Assembly (NCBI GenBank): GCA_964475115.1
Contig: CAYYVJ010000076.1
Location: forward strand, 1 to 9,381
Source of the DNA: CAYYVJ01 sp964475115
Lineage (GTDB): Bacteria; Bacillota; Clostridia; Lachnospirales; Lachnospiraceae
Length of the DNA: 9,381 nucleotides
Reading direction: 5' to 3'
Position 1 is the first letter of the stretch; each line of letters begins with the position of its first letter. The translations under genes were made by a program, and so were the position numbers. The notes under the pieces were generated by a model that was not told the origin of the DNA, searched no databases, and worked only from the letters and a program-made list of their open reading frames with translations. Positions 1-5,658 of the stretch are shown one piece after another.

Positions 1-197
1 ATTGCTTCTATCATAAGAGGAAAGTCGTCAGCTTCAAAACCAAATTCATGGGAGGCTTGTTGCATCATATCTTGAAATAAACGTTTTGCCTTCTCAGTGC
101 CATAAGCAAGTTCGCTGATTTTAATTTCCCTTGAGACTAAATCAAGCTTGTTTAAAGTGCATCGGATTTGATTATCGCTGATTTTTTCTATTTTCAT
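1..197 (-). CDS. mecA: Adaptor protein MecA, N-terminal part (runs off the left edge)
   Basis: Read on the minus strand from the ATG at 197-195, the first 65 codons give a protein beginning MKIEKISDNQIRCTLNKLDL and continuing through SREIKISELAYGTEKAKRLF to a segment with MMQQASHEFGF. This is the N-terminal domain of MecA-family adaptors. In Bacillus these recruit substrates such as ComK to the ClpC/ClpP protease and help assemble the ClpC hexamer. The N-terminal domain is the substrate-binding half; the C-terminal ClpC-binding domain lies outside the window. The start is supported by an AAGGAGTG ribosome binding site at 210-203, 5 nt upstream. The gene is transcribed divergently from the kinase unit. 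The family assignment rests on recognised sequence similarity. Which proteins it targets in this organism cannot be told. Confidence 0.9.
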   Translation of the reverse strand, partial: MKIEKISDNQIRCTLNKLDLVSREIKISELAYGTEKAKRLFQDMMQQASHEFGFEADDFPLMIEA

Positions 198-228
198 ACT
201 ATCACTCCTTATCTTTTATGGTATTAGT

Positions 229-243
229 AGGGTATATTACCCT
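229..243. promoter_or_regulatory. Palindrome in the mecA leader (possible operator or hairpin)
   Basis: AGGGTA-TAT-TACCCT is a perfect 6-bp inverted repeat around a 3-nt centre. It is flanked by a further AGT (226-228) / ACT (245-247) pair that is slightly offset. It lies just downstream of the predicted mecA transcription start and upstream of the ribosome binding site, a typical place for a repressor site. A small leader hairpin is the alternative. I do not recognise it as a known regulator's consensus. Confidence 0.35.
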
Positions 244-256
244 CACTATAATATAT

Positions 257-286
257 AGTATAAACCATAAAGGTTTCATCTGTAAA
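257..286 (-). promoter_or_regulatory. Putative sigma-A promoter of mecA
   Basis: On the minus strand a TTTACA -35 box (286-281) and a TATACT -10 box (262-257) are separated by 18 nt. Each differs from the sigma-A consensus at one position. Transcription would start near 250, giving a leader of about 50 nt before the mecA ATG. Prediction from sequence only. Confidence 0.55.
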
Positions 287-313
287 GAAAAATAAAAATA
301 TGTCATTATTCTC

Positions 314-340
314 TTGCAAAAATGCATATAATGTTATAAT
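314..340 (+). promoter_or_regulatory. Extended -10 promoter for the kinase unit
   Basis: A perfect extended -10 element, TGTTATAAT (TATAAT at 335-340), faces right. TTGCAA at 314-319 is a -35-like box with a short 15-nt spacer; TCTTGC at 312-317 would give 17 nt. A second TATAAT at 327-332 overlaps the region. Transcription would start near 347. This is the only strong rightward promoter before the kinase, so it probably serves the whole unit to about 3229. Confidence 0.6.
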
Positions 341-386
341 ATGTCAGCAAGAGATGTTTTTTGATGTGTCCTACCTTGGCAAAAAG

Positions 387-416
387 AAAGGAGGAAAAAC
401 AAAGAGGAAAACCACA
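387..416 (+). promoter_or_regulatory. Strong Shine-Dalgarno with no conventional start; candidate ATC start at 416
   Basis: AAAGGAGG at 387-394 is an excellent ribosome binding site, but no ATG, GTG or TTG in any frame follows at 5-12 nt. A second, weaker site, AGAGG (403-407), stands 8 nt before an in-frame ATC at 416. Starting there would add 11 residues and restore the kinase's first strand. The other possibility is that the ATG at 364 starts the protein in another frame, which would need a one-base shift at the five-A run 426-430. Which is right cannot be settled here. Confidence 0.4.
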
Positions 417-448
417 TCTTATTTCAAAAATATTGCCTGATAAACACA

Positions 449-1807
449 TTGGGCAGTGGTGCTAGTAGCATCGTGTACTTAGCAAAGCATATGAATTTGG
501 ACATGCTTGTTGTTATAAAACGAGTCAATAAAGCGCCACATACGATAGAAAGTGTTTTACAAGAAGCAAATATTCTTAAAAATCTTAAAAACCCTAACAT
601 ACCTCTTCTTTATGATGTCCAAGAGGATGAAAATTATTATTATCTAATAGAAGAATATATAAAGGGTGAATCTTTAGTATCTTATGTATCAAATCAAAAA
701 AAAATATCACAAGAGTTAATAATTGAATATGGTATCCAGTTGTGTGAGATTTTACTGTATCTTCATTCTTTTTACATGGGAACTATTATCCATTTGGATT
801 TGCAACCTAAGAATATTATTTTGTCGGATGGTAAAATAAAATTAATTGATTTTGGAAATGCTATCTGCTTAGAGCAAAATAAAAAAAGAAATTACCTTTT
901 TGGAACGTTAGGGTATGCAGCACCAGAGCAGTATCAAGGAAATTTGTTAGACGTAAGATCTGATATTTATGGTCTTGGAATGATACTGTACTATCTTGTG
1001 AGCAAGAAAGAACCGAATCAAACAGGAAACCAAATTTTAAATTTAGAGGAGATATCTTATATTTCCCCATATTTAAAAAAAATTATTCAAAAATGTTTAA
1101 AGCTTAATCCTTCTCAGAGATATTTGACAGTTTTAGAAGTAATAAAACAGTTGAAATCTTTAAGGAAAAAAGAAGAACAAAGTAGTATACAGAAAGAAGC
1201 ATCTCTTATTATTTCAATTGCAGGCACTCAGTCAAGAATTGGTGTCACTCATATCAGTCTTGCATTAGCAAGATTTCTGAGCAAATCAGGTTATCAGACC
1301 TTATATAAGGAAGAAAATCATTCGAGAGCCATATCCAAATTAAAAGAACACTGTACAAAGATGAAAGAAGAGGAAGGTACTTATTGCTATAATTCTTTAA
1401 AAATACGTCCAAATTACGAGGGAGTCGTAACACATCAAAGTGAAAATTACCCTTTTGTAATAAATGACTTTGGCATACTTACGGAAGATAATATGGAGGC
1501 GTTTCAAAAAGGTCATATTCGTTTTTTGGTAGGCGGAATTAAAGAATGGGAAATTGATAAAATAAAAAATGTTCAAAATAATTTACTTTATATAGAAAGA
1601 ACAGAAAATCTGATTTACCTAATAAATTTTGCAGAAGAAAAACTTTTTCATCAGTTTATGAAAAAAGAATCAAAGAAAGCATATAGAGTGCCTTATTTTC
1701 CAAATCCTTTCGAAATAGAAAGGAATGGAATGGCTTTTTTCGAGGAGCTTTGTAGAGAAACATTAGTAAAAAAATTAAAAAAGCCATGGAAGGTTAGAGG
1801 GAAATGA
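449..1807 (+). CDS. Ser/Thr protein kinase fused to a degenerate CpaE/TadZ-like P-loop domain
   Basis: Numbering is from the TTG at 449 (452 aa). Residues 1 to about 235 form a Hanks-type kinase: glycine loop GSGASSIVY (2-10), ATP-binding Lys24 in VVIK, alpha-C Glu39, catalytic loop HLDLQPKN (115-122), DFG (134-136), APE (158-160), Asp172 and Arg224. The catalytic Asp117 and Asn122 are kept. The HRD arginine is Leu, and the usual D+2 lysine is Gln119. After a charged linker, residues 252 to about 440 resemble a MinD/CpaE/TadZ-like ATPase fold, but the Walker A lysine is missing (QSRIGVTHIS, 261-270). A Walker B-like strand FVINDFG lies at 336-342. This half aligns along its length with the next gene's product. 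No transmembrane segment is seen. The start is uncertain. TTG449 has no ribosome binding site and cuts off the first beta strand, whereas the open frame continues back to 365 and encodes KYCLINT just before LGSGAS. An ATC at 416, 8 nt after AGAGG, would give 463 aa. The stop overlaps the next start (ATGA at 1804-1807). Kinase call strong; fused-domain call moderate. Confidence 0.85.
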   Translation: MGSGASSIVYLAKHMNLDMLVVIKRVNKAPHTIESVLQEANILKNLKNPNIPLLYDVQEDENYYYLIEEYIKGESLVSYVSNQKKISQELIIEYGIQLCEILLYLHSFYMGTIIHLDLQPKNIILSDGKIKLIDFGNAICLEQNKKRNYLFGTLGYAAPEQYQGNLLDVRSDIYGLGMILYYLVSKKEPNQTGNQILNLEEISYISPYLKKIIQKCLKLNPSQRYLTVLEVIKQLKSLRKKEEQSSIQKEASLIISIAGTQSRIGVTHISLALARFLSKSGYQTLYKEENHSRAISKLKEHCTKMKEEEGTYCYNSLKIRPNYEGVVTHQSENYPFVINDFGILTEDNMEAFQKGHIRFLVGGIKEWEIDKIKNVQNNLLYIERTENLIYLINFAEEKLFHQFMKKESKKAYRVPYFPNPFEIERNGMAFFEELCRETLVKKLKKPWKVRGK

Positions 1808-2409
1808 TAGGTAAAAGGCAAATTCAATGGAAAAGAGAAGTGATCGGAATCCTTTCTACAGAGCCAGGATGTGGTTGTACCCATTTTTCAATTATGCTGG
1901 CAAATTATTTATCGGGAGTACGAGGATACAAGGTCTGTATAGCTGAATATAATGAAAACCATACCTTTGAAAAATTAGAACAGATTTATGAAGGAACGAG
2001 AACCATTGACAATAGGACTAGAAGTTTTAATATTTTTAAAACAAAATATTTTAAAAATATTAAGCAAGAAGAAATGTCGGATCTTTTAAGTGAATCCTAT
2101 GATTACATGATTATTGATTTTGGAAGTGAATATGAGAAGAAAAAAGAAGAGTTTAAACGTTGCAAGAGAAAATTTGTAGTAGGTTCTTTTTGTGATTGGA
2201 AGCTTTCAACTTATATTCGATTTTTAGAAGAAAGCAGTAGAGAACTTGGAAGAGAACAATGGGAGTTTTTTTCTGTTATGGAAGACGAGAATCTTAGAAA
2301 AAAACTAGAAAAGAGTTACAAAATACATATTTGCCCGATTCCTTTTGAAAGGACTCCATTTCTTATAGATAAGAAAAACCTATCATTTTTCCAATACATT
2401 ATAGGATGA
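1804..2409 (+). CDS. Degenerate CpaE/TadZ-like (MinD/ParA-type) protein
   Basis: This 201-aa protein has the N-terminal layout of MinD/ParA/CpaE ATPases: a beta strand (VIGIL, 13-17), a P-loop-like turn PGCGCTHFS (21-29), a helix, and a Walker B-like strand DYMIIDFG (100-107). The Walker A lysine is Cys25, so nucleotide binding may be altered or lost. It is clearly paralogous to the C-terminal half of the preceding kinase. Both share T-H-hydrophobic-S after the P-loop, a Y-N/E-E-N-H segment, F-[VL]-V-G-x-x-x-[DE]-W, and an ending with P-[IY]-F-P/PIPFE-like residues and aromatic pairs. In Tad systems TadZ/CpaE proteins place the pilus machine at the cell pole and often have atypical P-loops. 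Here the partner might be the kinase, the SAF protein or both. The start overlaps the kinase stop by 4 nt, implying translational coupling. It is shorter than most CpaE proteins and lacks their receiver domain. The fold assignment is moderate and the function is inferred. Confidence 0.7.
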   Translation: MIGKRQIQWKREVIGILSTEPGCGCTHFSIMLANYLSGVRGYKVCIAEYNENHTFEKLEQIYEGTRTIDNRTRSFNIFKTKYFKNIKQEEMSDLLSESYDYMIIDFGSEYEKKKEEFKRCKRKFVVGSFCDWKLSTYIRFLEESSRELGREQWEFFSVMEDENLRKKLEKSYKIHICPIPFERTPFLIDKKNLSFFQYIIG

Positions 2410-2413
2410 GGAG

Positions 2414-3229
2414 GTGAGTAATCCTATCATTAGACAAAGAAAGAAAAACCTTATTTTAGCTGGATTAGTAGGAGCTGGTATCATCGGAATTCCACTGCTT
2501 GTTTGTTTTGTCGTAGCTCTTTTTGGCAATGTAGCCGCCCACCAACAAATAAAGACTTATGAGAAGCAATTAGCAGAGCAAAAACGTGTAAACCTCTACG
2601 TACTAAAAACAGATAAAGAAAAAGGAGAGATTATTAAAAAAAGTGATTTGAGACTTGTTGAAGTAAATGGTAAGTATATAAACTTTATACCAACTACTCT
2701 AGAAGAGGTTCTAGGAAAAGCATGCAGGCTTAAACTAAAGCGTGATACTATTCTTAACACTGGTCTTGTGGAAAAAGGAATATTACCAACAGATGATATG
2801 AGAAAGATTTCATTTGCTTATATTGATACACCATTTGATCTAAAAGAAAATGATTATGTTGATGTGAGAATTACATTTCCAAATGGAGAAGATTATATTG
2901 TCGTTGAACAAAAGAAAGTTTTAGAGCTAACAGAAAACACACAGGAAAATCAAGTTACTTCTATACTAGGTATTTGTGTAACAGAAGAAGAATTACTTAA
3001 ATTATCAAGTGCCAAGGTAGATATGGAAGTATATCATGGGACAAGAGTATATGCAGTTCAGTATATGGGGGAGCATCAGGAGAAAGCATCTACTAACTAT
3101 CCTTTGAATCAATTTGTGTATGAACAGATTGCTTGGAATCCAAATATAAAAAAATCTATGTTAGACTCTGAAAATAGTAATCACAGAAAATCACTAGAAA
3201 CAAATCTTATTGAGTTTATGAATAATTAA
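2414..3229 (+). CDS. Membrane-anchored SAF-domain protein, CpaB/RcpC-like
   Basis: The protein is 271 aa. A basic N-terminus (RQRKKN) precedes one hydrophobic segment (about 13-38), then a short coiled stretch. A SAF-like domain follows (about 58-119: YVLKTDKEKGEIIKKSDL, then a conserved LGKACRLKLKRDTILNTGL). Next is a region like the CpaB/RcpC C-terminal domain (about 128-218), including NDYVDVRITF. CpaB proteins are secreted or membrane-anchored assembly factors of Tad/Flp pili, so most of this one should lie outside the membrane. It begins 4 nt after the upstream stop and completes the three-gene unit. The reported GTG at 2414 overlaps a perfect AGGAGGTGA ribosome binding site (2409-2417). 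The codon best spaced from that site is an ATC at 2426, which would give a product starting I/M-I-R-Q-R-K-K. No ATG is available. The domain call is fairly confident, but a pilus role is not shown. Confidence 0.75.
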   Translation: MSNPIIRQRKKNLILAGLVGAGIIGIPLLVCFVVALFGNVAAHQQIKTYEKQLAEQKRVNLYVLKTDKEKGEIIKKSDLRLVEVNGKYINFIPTTLEEVLGKACRLKLKRDTILNTGLVEKGILPTDDMRKISFAYIDTPFDLKENDYVDVRITFPNGEDYIVVEQKKVLELTENTQENQVTSILGICVTEEELLKLSSAKVDMEVYHGTRVYAVQYMGEHQEKASTNYPLNQFVYEQIAWNPNIKKSMLDSENSNHRKSLETNLIEFMNN

Positions 3230-3265
3230 GGTAATAAAATGTTTGTGTTATGAATGCCAATAAAA

Positions 3266-3327
3266 GTGGATTTTACGGGATACATATATCACGAAAATAA
3301 TTAGGTACCAGCCCCTGTAAAATCCAC
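3266..3327 (+). repeat. Long inverted repeat between the SAF gene and the small ORF
   Basis: GTGGATTTTAC (3266-3276) is matched by a perfect complement, GTAAAATCCAC (3317-3327), around a 40-nt loop. GGG (3277-3279) can extend the stem by pairing with CCC (3313-3315) past a one-base bulge. AAAATAATTAGG occurs twice (3294-3305 in the loop, 3328-3339 just after the stem), 34 nt apart. On the plus strand no T-run follows, so it does not look like a terminator for the upstream unit. On the minus strand the stem is followed by TTTTATTGG. CCCCT (3312-3316) could instead pair with AGGGG (3337-3341) beside the next gene's ribosome binding site. A cis-acting RNA element or a small mobile-element remnant both fit. 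Confidence 0.5.
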
Positions 3328-3358
3328 AAAATAATTAGGGGAAGGGGATAGAAAATAA

Positions 3359-3604
3359 ATGAAAATATGGATTGATTTTTCTAAATATGTGAAAACAAAG
3401 GGGGAATATGGGGATTTAATAAAAGAGTTAAAGGCTTATAGCAGTCGAAGTGTGCGATTGATACTTGAAGGGAAGCAAAGCACTCCAGATGAAATTGCTC
3501 AGGCTTATATGATTTTGGAAGACGGGTGTTATATGAGAGACTATATTGGAGATGATAATGGAAAAATTGTAGAATTATGGTTTGAAAAGGTTTTAGAACA
3601 TTAA
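3359..3604 (+). CDS. Small conserved-looking protein of unknown function
   Basis: This is an 81-aa soluble protein with no signal peptide or membrane segment. It starts MKIWIDFSKYVKTKGEYGDL and has a central stretch SVRLILEGKQSTPDEIAQAY followed by MRDYIGDDNGKIVELWF. The pattern of short hydrophobic strands and acidic loops looks like a folded small domain rather than a chance ORF. The ATG at 3359 is preceded by AAGGGGA (3342-3348), 10-11 nt upstream, within a G-rich run that may be masked by the upstream inverted repeat. I do not recognise a named family. It stands apart from both neighbouring operons, with 129 bp before it and about 230 bp after it, so it may be its own transcription unit or be read through from the kinase unit. 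The antisense ORF across it is a shadow. Confidence 0.65.
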   Translation: MKIWIDFSKYVKTKGEYGDLIKELKAYSSRSVRLILEGKQSTPDEIAQAYMILEDGCYMRDYIGDDNGKIVELWFEKVLEH

Positions 3605-3610
3605 AAATAG

Positions 3611-3745
3611 AAAAGGGTAGCAGTCTGCAGAATACAAAGGAAACGTAGAGTCCCCTCAATGTGATTTTCCTCAAGTTAAGATTATGTTCGTAAACAAAAA
3701 GATATTTAAGATAGCAGCTGCTTAGGGTGGCATTTGCCAAGGCGG
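3611..3745 (+). other. Intergenic stretch with pairing potential; possible structured RNA
   Basis: The 230 bp between the small ORF and the GH18 gene hold no credible coding region. Several complementary pieces are present. AGCAG (3619-3623) can pair with CTGCT (3718-3722), closing a stretch of about 100 nt. GGAAA (3639-3643) can pair with TTTCC (3666-3670). AGCAGCTGCT (3713-3722) is a perfect palindrome, and TGGC-ATTT-GCCA (3728-3739) is a small hairpin. No T-run terminator follows. I could not match it to a known riboswitch or ncRNA class. Confidence 0.25.
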
Positions 3746-3785
3746 GAAAATTAAATTAAAATTCAACAAAATATACTTAAATATG

Positions 3786-3814
3786 ATGTCAATTAAAAAG
3801 ATGTATGATATAAT
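3786..3814 (+). promoter_or_regulatory. Promoter of the GH18 gene
   Basis: An extended -10, TGATATAAT (TATAAT at 3809-3814), is preceded at 17 nt by ATGTCA (3786-3791), which matches TTGACA at four of six positions. Transcription would start near 3821, immediately before the TTTAGGAGG ribosome binding site, leaving almost no leader beyond that site. Confidence 0.6.
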
Positions 3815-3838
3815 GATTGGGTTTAGGAGGTGTTGCAC

Positions 3839-5587
3839 TTGAAAAGAAGAATAATCCCCATCATTGTAGCTTTTGTTTTAATTGTAATAATTGCTGGTTT
3901 TATGGTGTTAGGAAATATAATTGAAAAATATACGCCTACAGATGAACGTATGGATTTATATACCTATTTTGATGTAAGCAAGGATGAAGATGTCGTTATT
4001 ATATTACAGGATGAAATAAGTGAAGATCGAGCCGTTATGCAAGATGGTAATATATACATATCTTATGAAATGGTAAAAAACCTATTTAACCAAAGATTTT
4101 ACTGGGATGCATCTGTAAGCATGATGATTTATACTACTGCCACAGAAGTGTACAAGATTCCATTAAACAGTAAAAGTTATGCTATAAATAATGAAGAAGT
4201 TCATGAAGAATATGAAGTGGCTAAGAAGATAGATGAAGAGCTTTATCTTTCAGCTGATTTTGTAGAGAGATATTCTGATTTTAATTATAATTATTATGAA
4301 AATCCCAAACGAATAGCCATTATCTACAAATGGGAAGATGTAGAATATGTAGATATAGCAAAAGAGGGAGAAATAAGGAACTTAGGTGGAATTAAAAGTC
4401 CTATACTTTTGGATGTGGCTGTGGGTGATAAGCTTATCTTTAAATATGAGATGGAACAATGGACCTGCGTACAGACAGTAGATGGAATTACAGGTTATAT
4501 AGAAACGAAAAAATTAGAAAATCATAGAACAGAAACTTTGGTAAGTGACTTTGTTGAACCGGAGTATCCTAGTATTGAGAAAGATTATAAAATTAACTTA
4601 ATATGGCATCAAGTAACCAACCTAACTGCCAATGAAAGAATGCAAGAATTAATGGAAAATGCAAAAGGAGTTAATACGATATCTCCTACTTGGTTTTCTA
4701 TTATAGATAATGAAGGAAATATTAGTTCTATCGCTTCCCATTCCTATGTGCAACAAGCTCATAATATGGGGTTAGAAGTATGGGCTTTGGTAGATAATTT
4801 TTCAACGAACATCAGTAGTTATGAAATCTTATCTAAAATGAGTAGCCGAGAGAACTTGATAAGCAATTTAATAAATAAAACACTAGAATATAATATAGAT
4901 GGTATTAATATTGATTTTGAAACTCTTTCCTATGACGCTGGGGAAGGATATATAGAATTTATACGTGAGCTATCGATACAATGTAGAGCAAATGGAATTA
5001 TATTATCCATTGATAACTATGTTCCCACGGCAGGGACAGCTCATTATAATCGTAAAGAACAAGGTATTGTTGCGGATTATGTTATTATTATGGGATATGA
5101 TGAGCATTATGGTGGTGGAAGCAAAAGTGGCTCTACTGCATCTTATGAATTTGTGAAAAGTGGTATTGAAAATACGTTAAAAGAGGTACCAGCAAACAAA
5201 GTGATTAACGCTCTACCATTTTACACCAGAGTGTGGAAAGAAACTCCTGAATCCGTAGCTACAGGAAACGAAAGTGGAGTTCTTGTAGAAGATAGTAATT
5301 CAGAATTTGGAAGATATATTTTATCTAGCCAGGCTGTTTCTATGGCCTATGCAGAAAAATTGCTTAAGGAAAATGGGGTTACTCCTTTATGGATTGAGTC
5401 TCTAAAGCAATATTATGGTGAATATGAAAAAGATGGATATAGATATTTGATATGGTTAGAAGAGGAAGAGTCCATAAAAGCCAAAATGGAATTAGTTAGG
5501 GAATATGAAATCGCAGGTATAGCTGGTTGGAAGTTATCCTTAGAAAAGACTGGAATTTTCTCTATTATAAATGAATATTTTAAATAG
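3839..5587 (+). CDS. Membrane-anchored glycoside hydrolase family 18 protein with SH3-like domain
   Basis: From the TTG at 3839 the protein is 582 aa. This start is 8 nt after AGGAGG (3825-3830); the GTG at 3830 lies inside that site and is less likely. A basic MKRR end leads into one long hydrophobic segment (about 5-25), giving a signal anchor with the rest outside. Residues of about 55-160 resemble the copper-amine-oxidase N-terminal-like stalk found in clostridial wall proteins. An SH3-like region (about 165-230) follows, which probably binds peptidoglycan. The GH18 barrel occupies the C-terminal part, with the catalytic signature DGINIDFE at 354-361 (proton donor Glu361) and VIIMGYDEHY further on. 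This layout recalls the spore and wall glucosaminidases of the YaaH/SleL/YdhD group, which cleave cortex or wall glycan. It is followed after 71 nt by the CwlD-type amidase, supporting a shared wall role. The fold and active site are clear; substrate and timing are inferred. Confidence 0.87.
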   Translation: MKRRIIPIIVAFVLIVIIAGFMVLGNIIEKYTPTDERMDLYTYFDVSKDEDVVIILQDEISEDRAVMQDGNIYISYEMVKNLFNQRFYWDASVSMMIYTTATEVYKIPLNSKSYAINNEEVHEEYEVAKKIDEELYLSADFVERYSDFNYNYYENPKRIAIIYKWEDVEYVDIAKEGEIRNLGGIKSPILLDVAVGDKLIFKYEMEQWTCVQTVDGITGYIETKKLENHRTETLVSDFVEPEYPSIEKDYKINLIWHQVTNLTANERMQELMENAKGVNTISPTWFSIIDNEGNISSIASHSYVQQAHNMGLEVWALVDNFSTNISSYEILSKMSSRENLISNLINKTLEYNIDGINIDFETLSYDAGEGYIEFIRELSIQCRANGIILSIDNYVPTAGTAHYNRKEQGIVADYVIIMGYDEHYGGGSKSGSTASYEFVKSGIENTLKEVPANKVINALPFYTRVWKETPESVATGNESGVLVEDSNSEFGRYILSSQAVSMAYAEKLLKENGVTPLWIESLKQYYGEYEKDGYRYLIWLEEEESIKAKMELVREYEIAGIAGWKLSLEKTGIFSIINEYFK

Positions 5588-5590
5588 GTT

Positions 5591-5655
5591 AAAACCTACA
5601 TAATAAGCCTGCCCAAAAACATAAACTATAAAAACTGGTTTTTGAGGTAGGTTTT
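5591..5655 (+). promoter_or_regulatory. Leader inverted repeat covering the amidase ribosome binding site
   Basis: AAAACCTAC (5591-5599) is perfectly complementary to GTAGGTTTT (5647-5655) across a 47-nt loop. The right arm covers the end of the GAGG site (5644-5647) upstream of the amidase ATG at 5659, so pairing could lower its translation. A nested AAAAAC-TG-GTTTTT repeat (5630-5643) lies in the loop. No clear separate promoter is visible, so the amidase is probably cotranscribed with the GH18 gene. Confidence 0.4.
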
Positions 5656-5658
5656 GTT

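Noticed and set aside
364..465. 33-aa ORF from the ATG at 364 as a leader peptide
   Set aside because: No clear ribosome binding site precedes the ATG and the peptide has no recognisable feature. Kept only as one possible explanation of the kinase start problem.
3266..3327. Rho-independent terminator for the kinase unit
   Set aside because: The stem is long enough, but the loop is 40 nt and the plus strand continues with A-rich sequence rather than a T-run.
3381..3740. 119-aa minus-strand ORF across the small gene and the following gap
   Set aside because: It is antisense to the better-supported 81-aa gene, has cysteine- and leucine-rich low-quality composition, and no ribosome binding site stands before its start.
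3605..3829. Known riboswitch (c-di-GMP, THF, fluoride, lysine classes) or 6S RNA upstream of the GH18 gene
   Set aside because: I compared remembered core motifs and found no convincing match. The GH18 promoter also lies downstream of the structured part.
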